A DNA stretch of 64,000 nt from Liolophura sinensis (lineage: Eukaryota > Mollusca > Polyplacophora > Chitonida > Chitonidae): contig NC_088306.1 in the NCBI RefSeq assembly GCF_032854445.1, forward strand, positions 9,262,193 to 9,326,192, given 5' to 3'. A program made the position numbers and the translations under genes. Below the pieces are notes generated by a model that had not been told where the DNA came from, did no database searches, and saw nothing but the letters and a program-made list of their open reading frames with translations. The stretch's first letter is position 1. Each line of letters opens with the position of its first letter. This document shows, in pieces, positions 46,516 through 58,845 of the stretch.

Positions 46516-49500
46516 AACTTGGAAGCCAAGACCTGATGATGAATATCTGGTGTTTGATATCTTCTAAACTACATGAAGTCAAAGCCATATGAAGTCGAGA
46601 GAACATCCGATCATGTCTGGCAGATCATCCAAACGACTGAAGTCTGCTTCAAAGCAAAAGACCTCAAAGGTCAAGGTGGAAGAAAGGTTGAAATACCACC
46701 CTTAGCCCATCTACATTATAAAGGAGATCGGCATTTACCACCCGCAAAGACTGCCCTCTGCAAAGCGAGAGGTACCGGTGTCGCTTCGCCTTCTGGACAT
46801 CAAGCCCGCAAACAGTGGAGAATGTGACGAAAATTGGACGTTTCTTAAAGCGAGTCACGCTGTGCGGTCTACGCCTAACTACCGTACCTGCTCCTTTACT
46901 GGATTGTTTGACGTGCGTTGAGAAGTTAGATCTTAGCGAAAACAGGCTTCATGACGCGAGTATTCCGGAGGACTTTAAGAGCATGGACAGTCTCATAGAG
47001 TTAACGCTCAGCAATAACAAACTAGCGCGAGTTCCTTCGTGCCTCAAAAAAATGACAAATCTCACGCGTCCTTGATCTAAGTCATAATAAGCTAGACAGT
47101 TTAAAAGGTTTGGACAAGATAAAGCGCCTACAGGTTCTGGTTGTTGAGCACAATATGCGGAATTCGTTTGTTAAGGATATCCATCACATGAAAAAACTTG
47201 AGACGTTGTGTTGTGCTCACAACAACCTCCGAGAGGTCCAGCCAGATGTGCGGCATTTGAAAACTCTGAAAGAGATCGATTTATCACACAACAAAATGTC
47301 CTTGTTAATTCCGGAATTAATCCTCTTACCGCGACTGGAACTGTTAAATGTGAGCAACAATCGCATTTCCAAGATCCCGTCTTTTACCGTCAAGCTGCTG
47401 TCGCGGCATTGGGTGCAAGCATATCGACCTATCAGATAACACCATTGTCCGTTTTCCGGAGCATCTCTTGCTGTTCGTGCAAAGCTTGGATCTCAGCGGT
47501 AACAAGATAAAGCTGCTTCAGTCCAACGTATTGAAGAAGATGGACTGGAAGACCCGATCAGGAACTGAACGTTGAGAACAACCCACTTGCCTACCCTCCC
47601 ATGGAAGTTTGCAACAGCGGTCTGCGCTCCATTATCCAGTTTTTCCAAGAGGTCAAGGCCGACAGCAAAGTGCATCAAGGGTGAAGGTCATAGTGCTGGG
47701 CTGTGAAAAGTCCGGGAAAAGCAGTTTGGTTCAGAGTTTTATCGATCAGCAGGCACGACTAGAGGAAAACAGCCAATCATCATGTGGGATAGACAGTTAT
47801 GAAACTAGCATTGACCAATCGGCTGAAGGGGAAGGCGTAGGCGTCCCGTTACATATTTGTTTGTGGGACGTCGGGAGGCCACCCCGCATACTTTTTACCC
47901 GCATTCCATCTTCCTCGAACATCCTTCAGTGACTCTTCTCACATTCAACATGGCGGAGTTTTCACCCGAAACGTTTCGGGAGTTCATAGCAACTTGGTTT
48001 GAATGGATGATTTGCAAAAGCAACAGCATCGTGACAATTGTTGTTGGAACACAAAGTGATCGACTTCGTCCTTCAGAATGTGAAACGGTTAAAACCGATG
48101 CGGAAAAAATTATGAAGCACTACATTCAAAACCGGAAGAAACAATTCGAAACCGAAATTAAGAAAATAGAATCTCGACCTCACATTTCTGCCACCTATTC
48201 AGAACTGTTGAAGAACTATGTCCATCTCCTAAACGCCAGTCTATTAGTGCATCCTTCGGTTATGACAACTAGTGCTGCGAAGTATTCTGGTTTTAAGGAG
48301 CTACAAGAGGCCATAATCGCTACTGCGGACACCCGCGAATTTTTCCCGAACTTTAAGCAGGAAATTCCCACATTCTGGATTGACGTTGAACACTTCTTGG
48401 AGGACAAAGGTAACTTTATGGCCGTCCCTGTCATCGCTTGGCCGGATTACGAAGAGCTCGTGACGCGCAAGTTTGGCATGAAACACCTACTGAAGGCCAT
48501 CACTCAATACTTACACGAGAGTGGAAAGGTGATTTGGTTTTCTAAAATGAACTCTTTGAAGAAGTACGTTTTCTTACGACCGTCGTGGCTCTTTGAGGTC
48601 TTTCGGTACGTTTTCCGATATGATATCGGTGATGAATCAAAGTGTCCTGTGGATTGGTTAAAACGTATCGGCCTATCGTCCAATCGGATCGAACGGGCAT
48701 GGAAAGAGCTGATAGAGGAAGGCATTGTAGAACGTGACTTCATCAAAGGGATGTTGGGTCATTGTGTCCCCCATGACCTAAATCAACCTTTTCTCCAAGT
48801 TCTGAACATACTTATTGAAGGTTTTGGAATAGGTTATCCGGTCCAGAAGAAAATGAAAGAAGGAGCGTACAATCTAACCGTCGAGCCCGATGCCGATGGC
48901 AAAGTGAAACTTGCTCGGGTATTGTTGCCATGGTATCGGAAAAACCCGGAGCCGGCTTCGGTGACAGAACATTGGATGTCTCTCTCTAGTAAGCCAAAGG
49001 TCGTCGCCTTGTACAACTTCCATAACTACATGCCTCCTGGCCTCTTCGAAACGTTTGTGGTGCGCGTGAACGGCACGACCAAATCGCCCACACTGCTTCT
49101 ATCCCACTGGGGAGGTGGAATACATGCTCAGCACCCGACACGAGCCGTTCAAATTCTCGTAACGCACAATATAATATCGGGTCAATCCGCTACCATCAAG
49201 TTTGACGTGAGAGATGTAAGCGACGCGGAGTCCGACAGTCCAAAAATCATCTGGGAAGTCCTGCTCCCTATCTTAATGCTGTTCGAGGAAATACTACAAG
49301 GGTTCTCAGGTATACATCTTTATACTTAAGCCGTTAATTAGTTGATTAATGCTGGTATATACCTTAGGTGGGCATAAAAAATTGGCTGTACTTTGACACT
49401 CAATATCTCCAAAACCCTCCAACGTCAGCTTCAACAGGACAACAGATAGTCCTGATGGTACATCTTATTTGGATCTATATCGGTACAAAGATGAACAAGG

Positions 49501-52500
49501 TCTCCTTTCACGCCGCCTTTACGACACAAAAGGGATAATTTCAATTTTGATATTGTAAATTATCCTTATTTAGATAGCAATATACCAAAGGGTCCTGCAT
49601 ATGGCGTATACATATCTCGCCTTGTAGCATTTGTCAGATCTTGCGTTAATTGTGATGACTTTAATCTGCGTCACGAGTTGCTAGTTCAAAAACTAGTTTG
49701 TCAAGGATACTCCATCAAACGCCTTCATTCTAAGTTTCTCAAATTTTACAATGAGTATAACACTCTCGTTGGCAGGTATGGACAGAGCGTTGAGAATCTC
49801 TGGCGATCTGCATTGTGATCAACCACATAGACGGCGCTGTTATCCCTATGTACATATCAATCACGTACATGATATTTAACAACATAGATGGCGCTGGTTG
49901 CCCAGTGTAACCGTCTATCTTGTATGTCATGTGTAACATCATAGATGGCGCCTCTTGTAGCATGAGATCTTTACATATTAACGGGAAAGACGTAATCGTC
50001 CGTTACTTTTGAATCACAGTCTGATCGGTTAGGGTCTGTAACGCTCGGCATTTTTAAACTGTATCGAATACCGCTTAACCTGGGGCTAGGCCGTAAAGTT
50101 AGCCATGCTAATTACATCAGCATGATGCCTTTATGAACAGTTGCAATTAAAGCGCGACTGAGATACTTGTTTAATTGTTATTTGACATGGAACTCATTCA
50201 CGGACTACGAATTTGAACTTTGATATGGAATTCATGCCTGGAATATCCACTGTCTGCCCGGCATCATTGAAAACTGATGACCGCTTCTCTCTTGTGTGTT
50301 ACCGGCTTTATTTCCTATTTGTATAATTTCTTACATACCTTTGTCTTTGGGAGCTAGTGTTAAACGTTGTTTTGGAAATGGATCTTGCGATTATCGACTT
50401 GGAACGCCCTTTACGGACTAGGAATGGTATATGAATGTCGGACTTGACGCTTATATCTAAAAATTTACACACTCAAAAGCCATTATGTCCTAAGTATACA
50501 GACCAAATTTCAGTTTCATCCTTTAAGATTTCTGTTCACGGGACTAAAATCAAAAGATAGTCAAAAACGCATGTTCCGGACATTTGAAATGATGTTCTAC
50601 CTTGTTTTACTTGAAAAGGTGATCAATTGGTCCTCCATCTTCTCGGCGTACGGCGCGCAAACGTTTCTTCCATGAACTGATTGAGTCCCGAATCTGAAGA
50701 GTAATTTTTTCCAGCACTCCTGGATGCGTGTCACACAGCTGCAGCGCACACTCTACTCATGTGATCTCTCAGGTGATGCAATGTGGGTCACCAGAACGTG
50801 CGTTTTTGAGGCTATCTTTTCATTTTAACCCTGTGTACAGACTTCTCAAGCTATGACCTTGAAAATTGGTCAGTATATTAACAAAATCGTGTCATTTGAA
50901 TGTCTAAAGTCTGAAAGGGTTTGAACTAAGGATAATGGAGCAATGCAGCATCAAAGTGCGGCCCATTTTTATGCCCACCCGATATATATACAAATGTACA
51001 TCTGCACGATTTAAAAATTGATCTGGTTTTGTCCCAAACTTGTCATTGGATTTTCAGGGCTTTGCTCACGTTACGTAATGGTGGCTTATACGCCACGACT
51101 CTCCGACCGTACGTGGGAAGGTCTGCCAGCAACCTGCGGATGATCCTGGGTCTTCCCCGGAGTTTGGCAGGTTAAATATACGCCAAGTATACGCCACGAT
51201 ATACGCCACAGTGATTTCTTCTGATAAGTCAAATATTTTTGAGGGGTGTTTAAAACTAGTTTATTCTGGCCTCTGCACGGCTTCCCATTAACCTGAAAGC
51301 CTTCGCATCGGTGAAATATTCTGCCTGAAACATGCTTCTCTGGGCTCTGTTCGGTTTCCTATCAATCTGAAAGCCGTCTTACGAAAAAATATATTGTTGA
51401 GTGCTTTGACAAAACCACCGATTTGGTCCAGCAGAACACTGACCTGACGGCCAATATATGAAGCAAATATCGGAGCTTTCCGTAAAATAACATTAACAAG
51501 ACTGATATGAGTTACTTCTTTCCTAAGGTTGTTGGTTGAGTCGTCACATGTTGTGTCCTCACTGCCAGGAAGCGTCGTTCATCGGGGAGTGGCTGTCCCC
51601 CAAGGAGACACAGAGTCTCAGCATCCGGCCGTGCGAGAGCTGTGGAGAGTGTGTCAATACTGGTCTGCTAGTGCCACCCAAGGAGAAGAAAAGAGGTAGG
51701 CTCTTAAAATAAATTATATGTCATGCACAATGCAAATTTTAATTATATATTTCACTTTAATTTGGAAAGAGTCCCAATCTTATAATGCAGATTTCTAAGA
51801 CCGTAACTGTTGATTATGTTAGTGCTTTTGATATACAAAAAAATCTTATTGAGAATGGAAGTATGTTTCATGGGTTAAAAACGGATTATTACTTCTGCCG
51901 AGGGGCTGATGCTTTCGTCTATTTATTTGTCTGTGTCAGCGTGTTTGTCAGCAATTTTATGGAGAAAGCTATGGACGAATTTGGATGAAAATTTGAGCAC
52001 AGCTTGGTCCATCAACTAAATATTGATGTTGATCTAGGTTTGGAATGTAAGGTAATGTGTGTCTCATAGAAGCATTATTTCTACCAAAAAATCAAGGTTT
52101 GTTCACGGCTTGGTTCAAATCATTACAGTTTGGGGATGATAGATTTGGATCAGCCAATTTTCAAACAGCTATTCTTCGCCATGGCGGGATAGGAGACAAA
52201 TGCAGAGTAATGTCCCTTTACATCGTTTGCTGCCTCTGTGATGTTTTGTTGGTTGCGCTAATATATTACGCTCGTATATGTATGAGAGCATACAGCTTAC
52301 ATGTATGTAAGAATATACTACATTCGTGTATATTCGTTGTTTAGTTGGTTACGCCAATGTACTATACTCGTGCATATTCGTTGTTTAGTTGGTTACGCCA
52401 ATGTACTATACTCGTGCATATTCGTTGTTTAGTTGGTTCCGCCGATGTACTATACTCGTGTATATTCGTTGTTTAGTTGGTTACGCCGATGCACTATACT

Positions 52501-53366
52501 CGTGCATATTCGTTGTTTAGTTGGTTACGCCGATGTACTATACTCGTGTATATTCGTTGTTTAGTTGGTTACGCCGCTGTGCTATACTCGTGTATATTCA
52601 TTGTTTAGTTGGATACGCCGATGTGCTATACTCGTGTATATGTTTTTTGGTTGGTTACGCCGATGTACTATACTCGTGTATATTCGTTGTTTAGTTGGTT
52701 ACACCGATGAACTATACTCGTGTATATTCGTCGTTTAGTTGGTTACGCCGATGTACTATACTCGTGTATATTCGTTGTTTAGTTGGTTACGCCGATGTAC
52801 TATACTCCTGTATGTTCGTTGTTTAGTTGGTTACGCCGATGTTCTATACTCGCGCATATTCGTTGTTTAGTTGGTTACGCCGGTGTACTATACTCGTGCA
52901 TATTCGTTGTTTAGTTGGTTACGCCGGTGTACTATACTCGTGCATATTCGTTGTTTAGTTGGTTACGCCGATGTACTATACTCGTGTATATTTGTTGTTT
53001 AGTTGGTTACGCCAATGTACTATACTCGTGTATATTCGTTGTTTAGTTGGTTACGCCGATGTACTATACTCGTGCATATTCGTTGTTTAGTTGGTTACGC
53101 CGATGTACTATACTCGTGTATATTCGTTGTTTAGTTGGTTACGTCGATGTACAATATTCGTGTATATGTTGTTTAGTTGGTTACACTGATGCATTGCAGT
53201 CGTATCTGCGTTGTCTTGTTGGTTATAGGAAGGTATAAGTTATGTCAACCTCTACGTTTGCTTTCTTTCAGATGACGTGAAGAGTCGACTATCAAGGCTA
53301 CCTTCAAACCGACGCCAAAGAAATAGTGTACAGCTCGAAATTCAACCGAGAGTGACAGAAAACTAA
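46516..53366 (+). CDS. Roco protein (LRR-Roc-COR, MFHAS1-like), frame-disrupted 5' half
   Basis: Exon A 46516-49309 follows a TTTTCAG acceptor; exon B is 51528-51695; exon C is 53272-53366 (stop TAA). A-B-C phases join exactly. LRRs with LDLSENRL, LTLSNNKLARVP, LDLSHNKL and LNVSNNRISKIP cores lie at 46.85-47.6 kb. The Roc P-loop GCEKSGKSS is at 47699, LWDVG (DxxG) near 47865 and the G4-like TQSD near 48050. COR follows (PTFWIDVEHFLEDKGN, FLRPSWLFEVFRYVF). Exon B has CPHC and CESC motifs, a likely zinc ribbon. Roco proteins are cytoplasmic GTP-binding regulators; MFHAS1 acts in innate signalling. From 46.6 to 47.9 kb the homologous frame shifts at least six times (near 46810, 47072, 47400, 47550, 47670, 47880). 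From 47900 on it is intact. It could be a decaying gene or a local assembly fault. The N-terminus is unsettled. Confidence 0.8.
49425..49822 (+). mobile_element. Fossil retroelement fragment (reverse-transcriptase C-terminal region)
   Basis: A short remnant carrying PAYGVYISRL, a motif I associate with the C-terminal end of a reverse-transcriptase-like protein common in marine invertebrate genomes. It is broken (at least two breaks) and lacks both ends, so the family is not resolved. It lies inside the inverted-repeat-bounded DNA element and so probably inserted into it. Confidence 0.55.
49823..49960. repeat. About 60-bp repeat with TAGATGGCGC core, 3 copies
   Basis: ACATAGACGGCGCTG, ACATAGATGGCGCTG and TCATAGATGGCGCC recur at 55-62-bp spacing, separated by TATGT-CATG-rich text. 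Confidence 0.6.
51097..51172 (+). mobile_element. SINE-1 internal fragment
   Basis: CTCTCCGACCGTACGTGGGA, AGGTCTGCCAGCAACCTGCG and GATGATCCTGGGTCTTCCCC; both ends missing. Confidence 0.8.
52316..53222. repeat. 44-bp minisatellite, about 20 copies (array 1)
   Basis: Units of TTGTTTAGTTGGTTACGCCG, ATGTACTATACTCGTGTATA, TTCG in the last Roco intron. Some units are 38 bp (TATATG replacing TATATTCG). The same unit forms a second array at 54604-54880. Confidence 0.97.
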
Positions 53367-53635
53367 TTAGCTTATCGCAGCTATGGTTAGATTTAACTCA
53401 AACTGTTCTGCTCTTCTGGATAGATTATTAAATCCTTTCGTACCCGATCAAAGAGATGTCAGATGAGCTTCCGTCAGTTTGTTAAACGTTTTGAAATAGC
53501 ACACTGCTAGATAAATACAAGCAAACTTGTGTCTTACAAGCGCATCTACCATATGCAAATTATCTATACACCACGTGACCGTGTTCTTTTTTGTTTTAAG
53601 TTTTATCTGAGTAGGCATGAAGATAATGAATAACG

Positions 53636-53935
53636 TGATGACAACACAGCATTTTGAGTAATTCTAGACCAGTGAAGTCTAATAAATTGCAATTAACATC
53701 ACTACGTATTTTTTTAACCTAATTCTGCTTTAGCCATAGTGCTAGGGGGCATGTAAATAGCTACTATTTATGCATTTACCTGAACAGTTGGAATAAGACC
53801 CTGTGTGAGGTAAATTGACATGAGGCCGTATTTCATCGGTTACGTAATATCATTTGGCCAGCTATCAAACTGTCGTCGCCGATCTGGTCTGACTCTCTAT
53901 GGTGTACGTGTTAATCATATTGTGTTCCGGCATAA
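53636..53935 (+). repeat. Dispersed repeat family C, copy in direct pair (left)
   Basis: Starts near GATGACAACACAGCATTTTG and runs through ATTCTGCTTTAGCCATAGTG, TTATGCATTTACCTGAACAG and CTGGTCTGACTCTCTATGGT. It is duplicated about 378 bp to the right. It contains AATAAA at 53681, the nearest poly(A) signal after the Roco stop. Confidence 0.8.
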
Positions 53936-54013
53936 ACCAGGATTCAGCTGGTGAACTGAGCATCCTTGAGGCCTGGCCCTTTGCATTGTTTTAATGCTGT
54001 TGTATATTAAATG

Positions 54014-54305
54014 TGATGACAACACAGCATTTTGAGGAATTCTAGACCAATGACGTCTAATAGATTGAAATTACCATCACTGCATATATTTTTTTGTCTA
54101 ATTCTGCTTAAGCCATGGTCCTAGGGGGCGTGTAAATTGCTACTATTTATGCATTTACATGAACAGTTGGAATAATACCCTATCTAAGGTAAAATGACAA
54201 GAGGCCGTATTTCACCGGTTACGTGTGACCAATTTCCAGCTATAAAACAGTCGTCACTGCTCTGGTCTTACTCTCTATTCTGCACGTCTTAATTATATTA
54301 TATAT
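54014..54305 (+). repeat. Dispersed repeat family C, copy in direct pair (right)
   Basis: Same order of blocks as the left copy, including flanking GATGACAACACAGCATTTTG. The pair therefore arose by tandem duplication of a larger segment, not two insertions. Confidence 0.8.
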
Positions 54306-54603
54306 TCATGACATAGATTTCAGGTAAGAAAGAAAAATGCAGTGTTTATCTGGAAAGGTTTCCGCCTGATCGTTGTCTCGGGAAAACAACCCAACCTTGA
54401 GGTGTTATTTATACAAGAATAACTTGTGTATAACTTATGTCAAAAATAAATAAATAATTGCCTGGCAATTCCTACGTATAAACAGTGTGATTTTCTAGGT
54501 TTAATTCCTGTAACTACTGCTCTGCTATCTAAAGGTACATGGGTGTCAGTATTTGGCATTCATAAGCTGTCAGAATTACATTGCTCCGACGTTTCCGTTA
54601 AAC

Positions 54604-54880
54604 CAGCGAATCGTGTATATTCGTTGTTTAGTTGGTTACGCCGATGTACTATACACGTGTACATGTTGTTTAGTTGGTTACGCCGATGTACTATACACGT
54701 GTACATGTTGTTTAGTTGGTTACGCCGATGTACTATACACGTGTACACGTTGTTTGGTTGGTTACGCCGATGTACTATACTCGTGTATATGTTGTTTAAT
54801 TGGTTACGCCAATGTACTATACTCGTGTATATTCGTTGTTTAGTTGGTTACGCCGATGTACTATACTCGTGTTCGCTGGT
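54604..54880. repeat. 44-bp minisatellite, array 2, about 6 copies
   Basis: Same unit as at 52316-53222. Several copies carry ACACGTGTACATG in place of CTCGTGTATATTCG. It lies downstream of the Roco stop and is bordered by CGTTAAACCAGCGAATCGTG and GTTCGCTGGTTTAA. Confidence 0.95.
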
Positions 54881-54987
54881 TTAAAATGTCAGCCATTTTG
54901 GCATTCTTAGCCGAGACCGTTGCCGATGTGGACCAACGCGACTGATTATTTCTATATTAATTTTTCCAGTCGATGGTATCAAGGCCC

Positions 54988-55190
54988 TAGAATTGTACAA
55001 TGTATTCTGTTATTGCAGCAGATTGTTCTGTTAAGTATGACATACTTATTCTATTACTTCAACTTAAAGAATCTCTTACGCTCACAGAATATTGTACTGA
55101 ATATAACAGAATATTGTGTTGTAATAACCGAATATATTCTAGCATCACTCAGAAAAGAATTTTTGTTGAAATATACAGAATAAGAAAATG
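54988..55190. mobile_element. MITE family B, partial copy 3
   Basis: AATGTATTCTGTTATTGCAG, CAGATTGTTCTGTTAAGTAT, AGCATCACTCAGAAAA and ATATACAGAATAAG match the interior of copies 1 and 2; the left end is not clear. Confidence 0.6.
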
Positions 55191-55419
55191 ATTGATTGAT
55201 AGTTGGTTCACACCACACTCAAAAATCCCCCCCCCCTCCCCACCTCCATACGATTGCGGAAGCCGAATGGATCGGAACAAACCTTTGGCAAATTACTGGC
55301 GTGCTTTCCCACGTGTCACCTACAAATGCATGTACATGTATGCACACCGTATTAGTAAAACCGTAAATGGACTGTAAACAAGTGTCATGCTAAACTGTAC
55401 TACGCAAGGACAATATCTC

Positions 55420-55581
55420 CGGCCGTGCGTGGGAAGGTCTGCCAGCAACCTGCGGATGGTCATGGGTTTCCCCCCGGGCTCTGCCCGGTTTCCATCCACC
55501 ATAATGCTGACCGCCGTCGTATAAGTGAAATATTCTTGAGTACGGCGTAAAACACCAATCAAAATCAATCAATCAAATAAA
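55420..55581 (+). mobile_element. SINE-1 copy, head truncated
   Basis: CTCCGGCCGTGCGTGGGAAG, GCCAGCAACCTGCGGATGG, GGGCTCTGCCCGGTTTCC and GAGTACGGCGTAAAACACCA, with a CAATCAATCAAATAAA tail. Confidence 0.95.
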
Positions 55582-56804
55582 GGACAATAAGGTTTGAATT
55601 CCATTACTCATTATCTGTGAAAGGTAATAAAGAAGATCTGGTGGCCAGTATATCCGGAACACGCAGCTTGTGTGTATGTAAGAATATTTGCAAAATTATT
55701 TAACAGGATTTAAGAAGGAAGGAAAAACAAGGGGAGGCTACCCAGTGGATTCACAAACTTTTATTCGTAAAACATCAGTACACATAGACAATATACCGGA
55801 AAGAGCAGCTTACTAATGAACAACACATAACAACGTTAGGATTTGGTCTGAGAGACTGATAAAAAATCTGCGAACTGAAATGTGAAGGTGAGTACAACAG
55901 CGAACTTATGCTTAGTGATTAACTACACGTACAGTTAATCGACAACTTATCAAATGGAGAGACCACAAATGAATTGCCTCACGTGTCTTTCTAGGGCCAA
56001 AGGGTCATTTCAGTATTCTACAGTGTTCGCCACAATTTTCTTCATGCATTACCATTATATTAATAAATGTACACTCATTACAACTGCCAGAAGGGTGTGG
56101 TCACCGAGTCAACCAAAGCAATACACTCCTTATAGTTTTACGCCGGTCTTTACACCTGTGGAACACTACAAGTTTTAAAATGCGCGAAATATTTAAATTT
56201 ATGCAACCTATAAATGATGCTCACTCGCAACCATGCTGGGCATCTCATAAAAGGATATCCTGACCTCTTTCAGAGTGTATCTTCACTATGTGCAATGGGA
56301 TTTTTGTGTTAAAGATCGAACATGATAGCGACACATGTATACAAGAAAGCATCTGCTCTTCAGTATTAATTAATTGTGTGATAATTACTTTTGAAAGATG
56401 AATTACATTACAATTTCCTTGATCCACGGATAATTTGAAGCTCCATTTCATCATAACCAATATAACATTCGTTAACATTAATGGTGACAAAGTTAACATT
56501 AACATTAATGGTAACAACGTTAACATTACCAATTAATGGTAAATGTATAAATGTATACATTATCATTATGTATCTATAATTTTAATATGCACCAAATTGT
56601 GTACCTATGATACATATCTTGTCTACAACAGAGCGACACAAACACATTACAAAACGGTGCACATTTTGTTTTTTGCAAAGTACATTTTTGCAATTATATC
56701 CTTGCAGGACCAAACGGACATCTTGCTGACATCATGTTATCCACGCGAAACGGTTGTCACGCGTATAAATGAGTTTTAAACAGTAAATCTTGAATGCTGT
56801 CACA
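55582..56804. other. Gap, nothing recognised
   Basis: AT-rich. A short stretch with AACATTAATGGTAAC-like repetition lies at 56470-56545. No exons seen. Confidence 0.5.
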
Positions 56805-57055
56805 GGGCAACCGTGGCATCCATGGTGAGCATGCCAGTTCAGCGCGATGACCGAGCCTCTGATCAATGCAGTCGCTATGAGTTCAAATCCAGCCGATACT
56901 GGCTTGCTTTCCGGCCGTACGTGGGAAGGTCTGTAGGCAACCTACAGATTGTAGTGGATTTCCACCGGGCTCCGCCCGGTTTCCTCCCACCATATAAGTG
57001 AAATATTCTTGAGTAGGGTGTAAAACACCAATCAAATAAATACATCAATCAGAGT
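56805..57055 (+). mobile_element. SINE-1, near full length
   Basis: Head GGGCAACCGTGGCATCCATG, B box GAGTTCAAATCC, body TTTCCGGCCGTACGTGGGAA, CCGGTTTCCTCCCACCATA (short deletion) and AAAACACCAATCAAATAAAT tail. Confidence 0.92.
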
Positions 57056-58000
57056 TGTAACAATGAAAGTTGCTCCGGTGAAGCCAAAAGGACGAATATT
57101 CCCCTCACCGCTTCAGGTCAAGGTCGTCTGTCAATTTTAAATGTTATACTTATATAATAATAAAACATTACTACTCAATATTAATTTCTTTATTCACACA
57201 TCTACTTACTGATAAAACCAGGCTAATTTCGAAGCAAAAGTTTCATTTGAATAAATTAAAGACAAAGAAAAATGTCATACCTGAGAAACAGCAAGTTAGC
57301 TTTGAGGAAGTGTTTAACTGGGACGGATGCATAATAATCTTTGTATCAAATAATACTAATTTTAGGGACAACAGTACACAATTGATAAAATTAATTCTGG
57401 ATATGAAAATGTTATACTCTGTTACTGTGTGTATATAGAGCCAATTTAATCTGATAATGAAAGAGTTTAAATGACATGTTGAACTTGTCGTCAATCGTCA
57501 GTGTTCACCGGAAATGTATTAGTTATGCGTTTGACTGCTGACCGAGCTTTTATGTCTTTACAGAGCGCATTACATACGGTTTATACTGGCTCCACTCCAA
57601 ATTCGCTGTGCGAGCTCGGCACCGGGAAATCTGGCTGCACGTGTCAGTAATCGAAACCCTCATAAGATAGTAAAGGTCAAAGGTCAAAGGCTGGTTAGCC
57701 TCAACAATGTAGACTTATTGTGTGAACATTTACTGTCGTTAGGTTTCAAACAGCTGCAACCGATTAAGTAAACATCACATATTTAGACAGGGACAAACGC
57801 ATACCGCAACCATGCTCTGGGATTATATCCCATGTTTAAACAGGCTACAAAAGGGATTAGAGAATAATGGAAGCCACTTACCGCTGTATGTACTACATGC
57901 TTTGTTGTATCGCCTCATGTGTTTACATACTGTAAATAAACGCATGCTTGCTTGACAAGACGATCCTTACTGGAATGTTACCAATCTCGGTGAATTAAAG
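57056..58000. other. Gap, nothing recognised
   Basis: AT-rich unique sequence. No coding exon or element was recognised on either strand. Confidence 0.45.
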
Positions 58001-58460
58001 CCTACTCAAAACTAACCTTTTACCACTAAACCCTTCTTGGAAATTCACCTTTTATCGCTAAAACCTTGTTGAAAATTCATCGTGTATACCGGTAAATCCT
58101 TCTTGGAAATTCACCTTTTGCCACCTAAAACCTTATTGAAAACTCATCGTGCGTACCGAGAAATCCCTCTTAGAAATTTCCCTTTTAGCACTAAAACCTT
58201 CTTGAAAATTCTTCCTATATACCGGTAAATTCTTTTGGAAATTCACCTTTTACCACTAAAACCTTTATTAAAAATCCATCTTATACCGGTAATTCCTTCT
58301 TGACCATTCAGCTGTACTGTAAACCTTCATTCGCAGATTGCCTGCTTCCGTTACCCATACACGTTAAACTGGTTAAAATCTAACTCATGCCGGTTATCGT
58401 AAACCCTTATTAGAGACTAAACTTATAGCAGTAAACTCTTATCGTAAACCATCATCGAAA
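58000..58460. repeat. Degenerate about 60-bp repeat, about 6 copies
   Basis: Alternating lines such as CTTGGAAATTCACCTTTTAC, CACTAAAACCTT, TTGAAAATTCATC and ATACCGGTAAAT recur with drift. It may fall in the 3' UTR or flank of the minus-strand receptor-like gene. AATAAA on the minus strand is at 58264-58269. Confidence 0.7.
58264..58269 (-). terminator. Candidate poly(A) signal of the receptor-like gene
   Basis: AATAAA on the minus strand (TTTATT on plus), about 580 bases after the stop codon. Confidence 0.3.
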
Positions 58461-58845
58461 ATTTGCTTCATACCACTTTTGCCACATTTACCACAATATT
58501 TGTAATCTTACTCCTTTGATACATTTCATATCATATATACATTATCCATGGTCGACTACGTAAGCTCAGAAAAAAACTGACAGGCATGGTTTTCAGGCAT
58601 TTAAGCAACATAATCATGTACATCGCAAAGTTATTGTTGAATACATTAATATAGATACCATATCAAGTATAATGAACAATTTTGAATATCAACACAATAA
58701 AGCATTAAGCGAAGACTTCCACAAGGTTACGATGTCTTTGAACTAAATCCATGTGTAAGTCTTGGACAATACGTAGGGCAATTCCTGTCGAATTGGCAAT
58801 GGTCAGCGCAGGATGTTCCAGTTCCGAAAGTTGATCAAGTACTCT

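Larger units (their letters stand above)
49367..50979 (-). mobile_element. Degraded mariner-like DNA transposon in the Roco intron
   Basis: The ends are inverted repeats: GGTGGGCATAAAAAATTGGC at 49367, and the same word in reverse (TTTTTATGCCCACC) ending at 50979, with matching ACTTTGA further in. On the minus strand near 50607-50750 a short open segment reads RDSISSWKKRLRAV and EDGGPIDHLF before a stop, like the C-terminal end of IS630/mariner-type DDE transposases. The catalytic core is absent, so it cannot move by itself. It lies wholly within the intron between Roco exons A and B. Confidence 0.65.

Noticed and set aside
52057-53238. Open frames over the 44-bp arrays (60-113 codons)
   Set aside because: They follow the repeat period and show no family resemblance.
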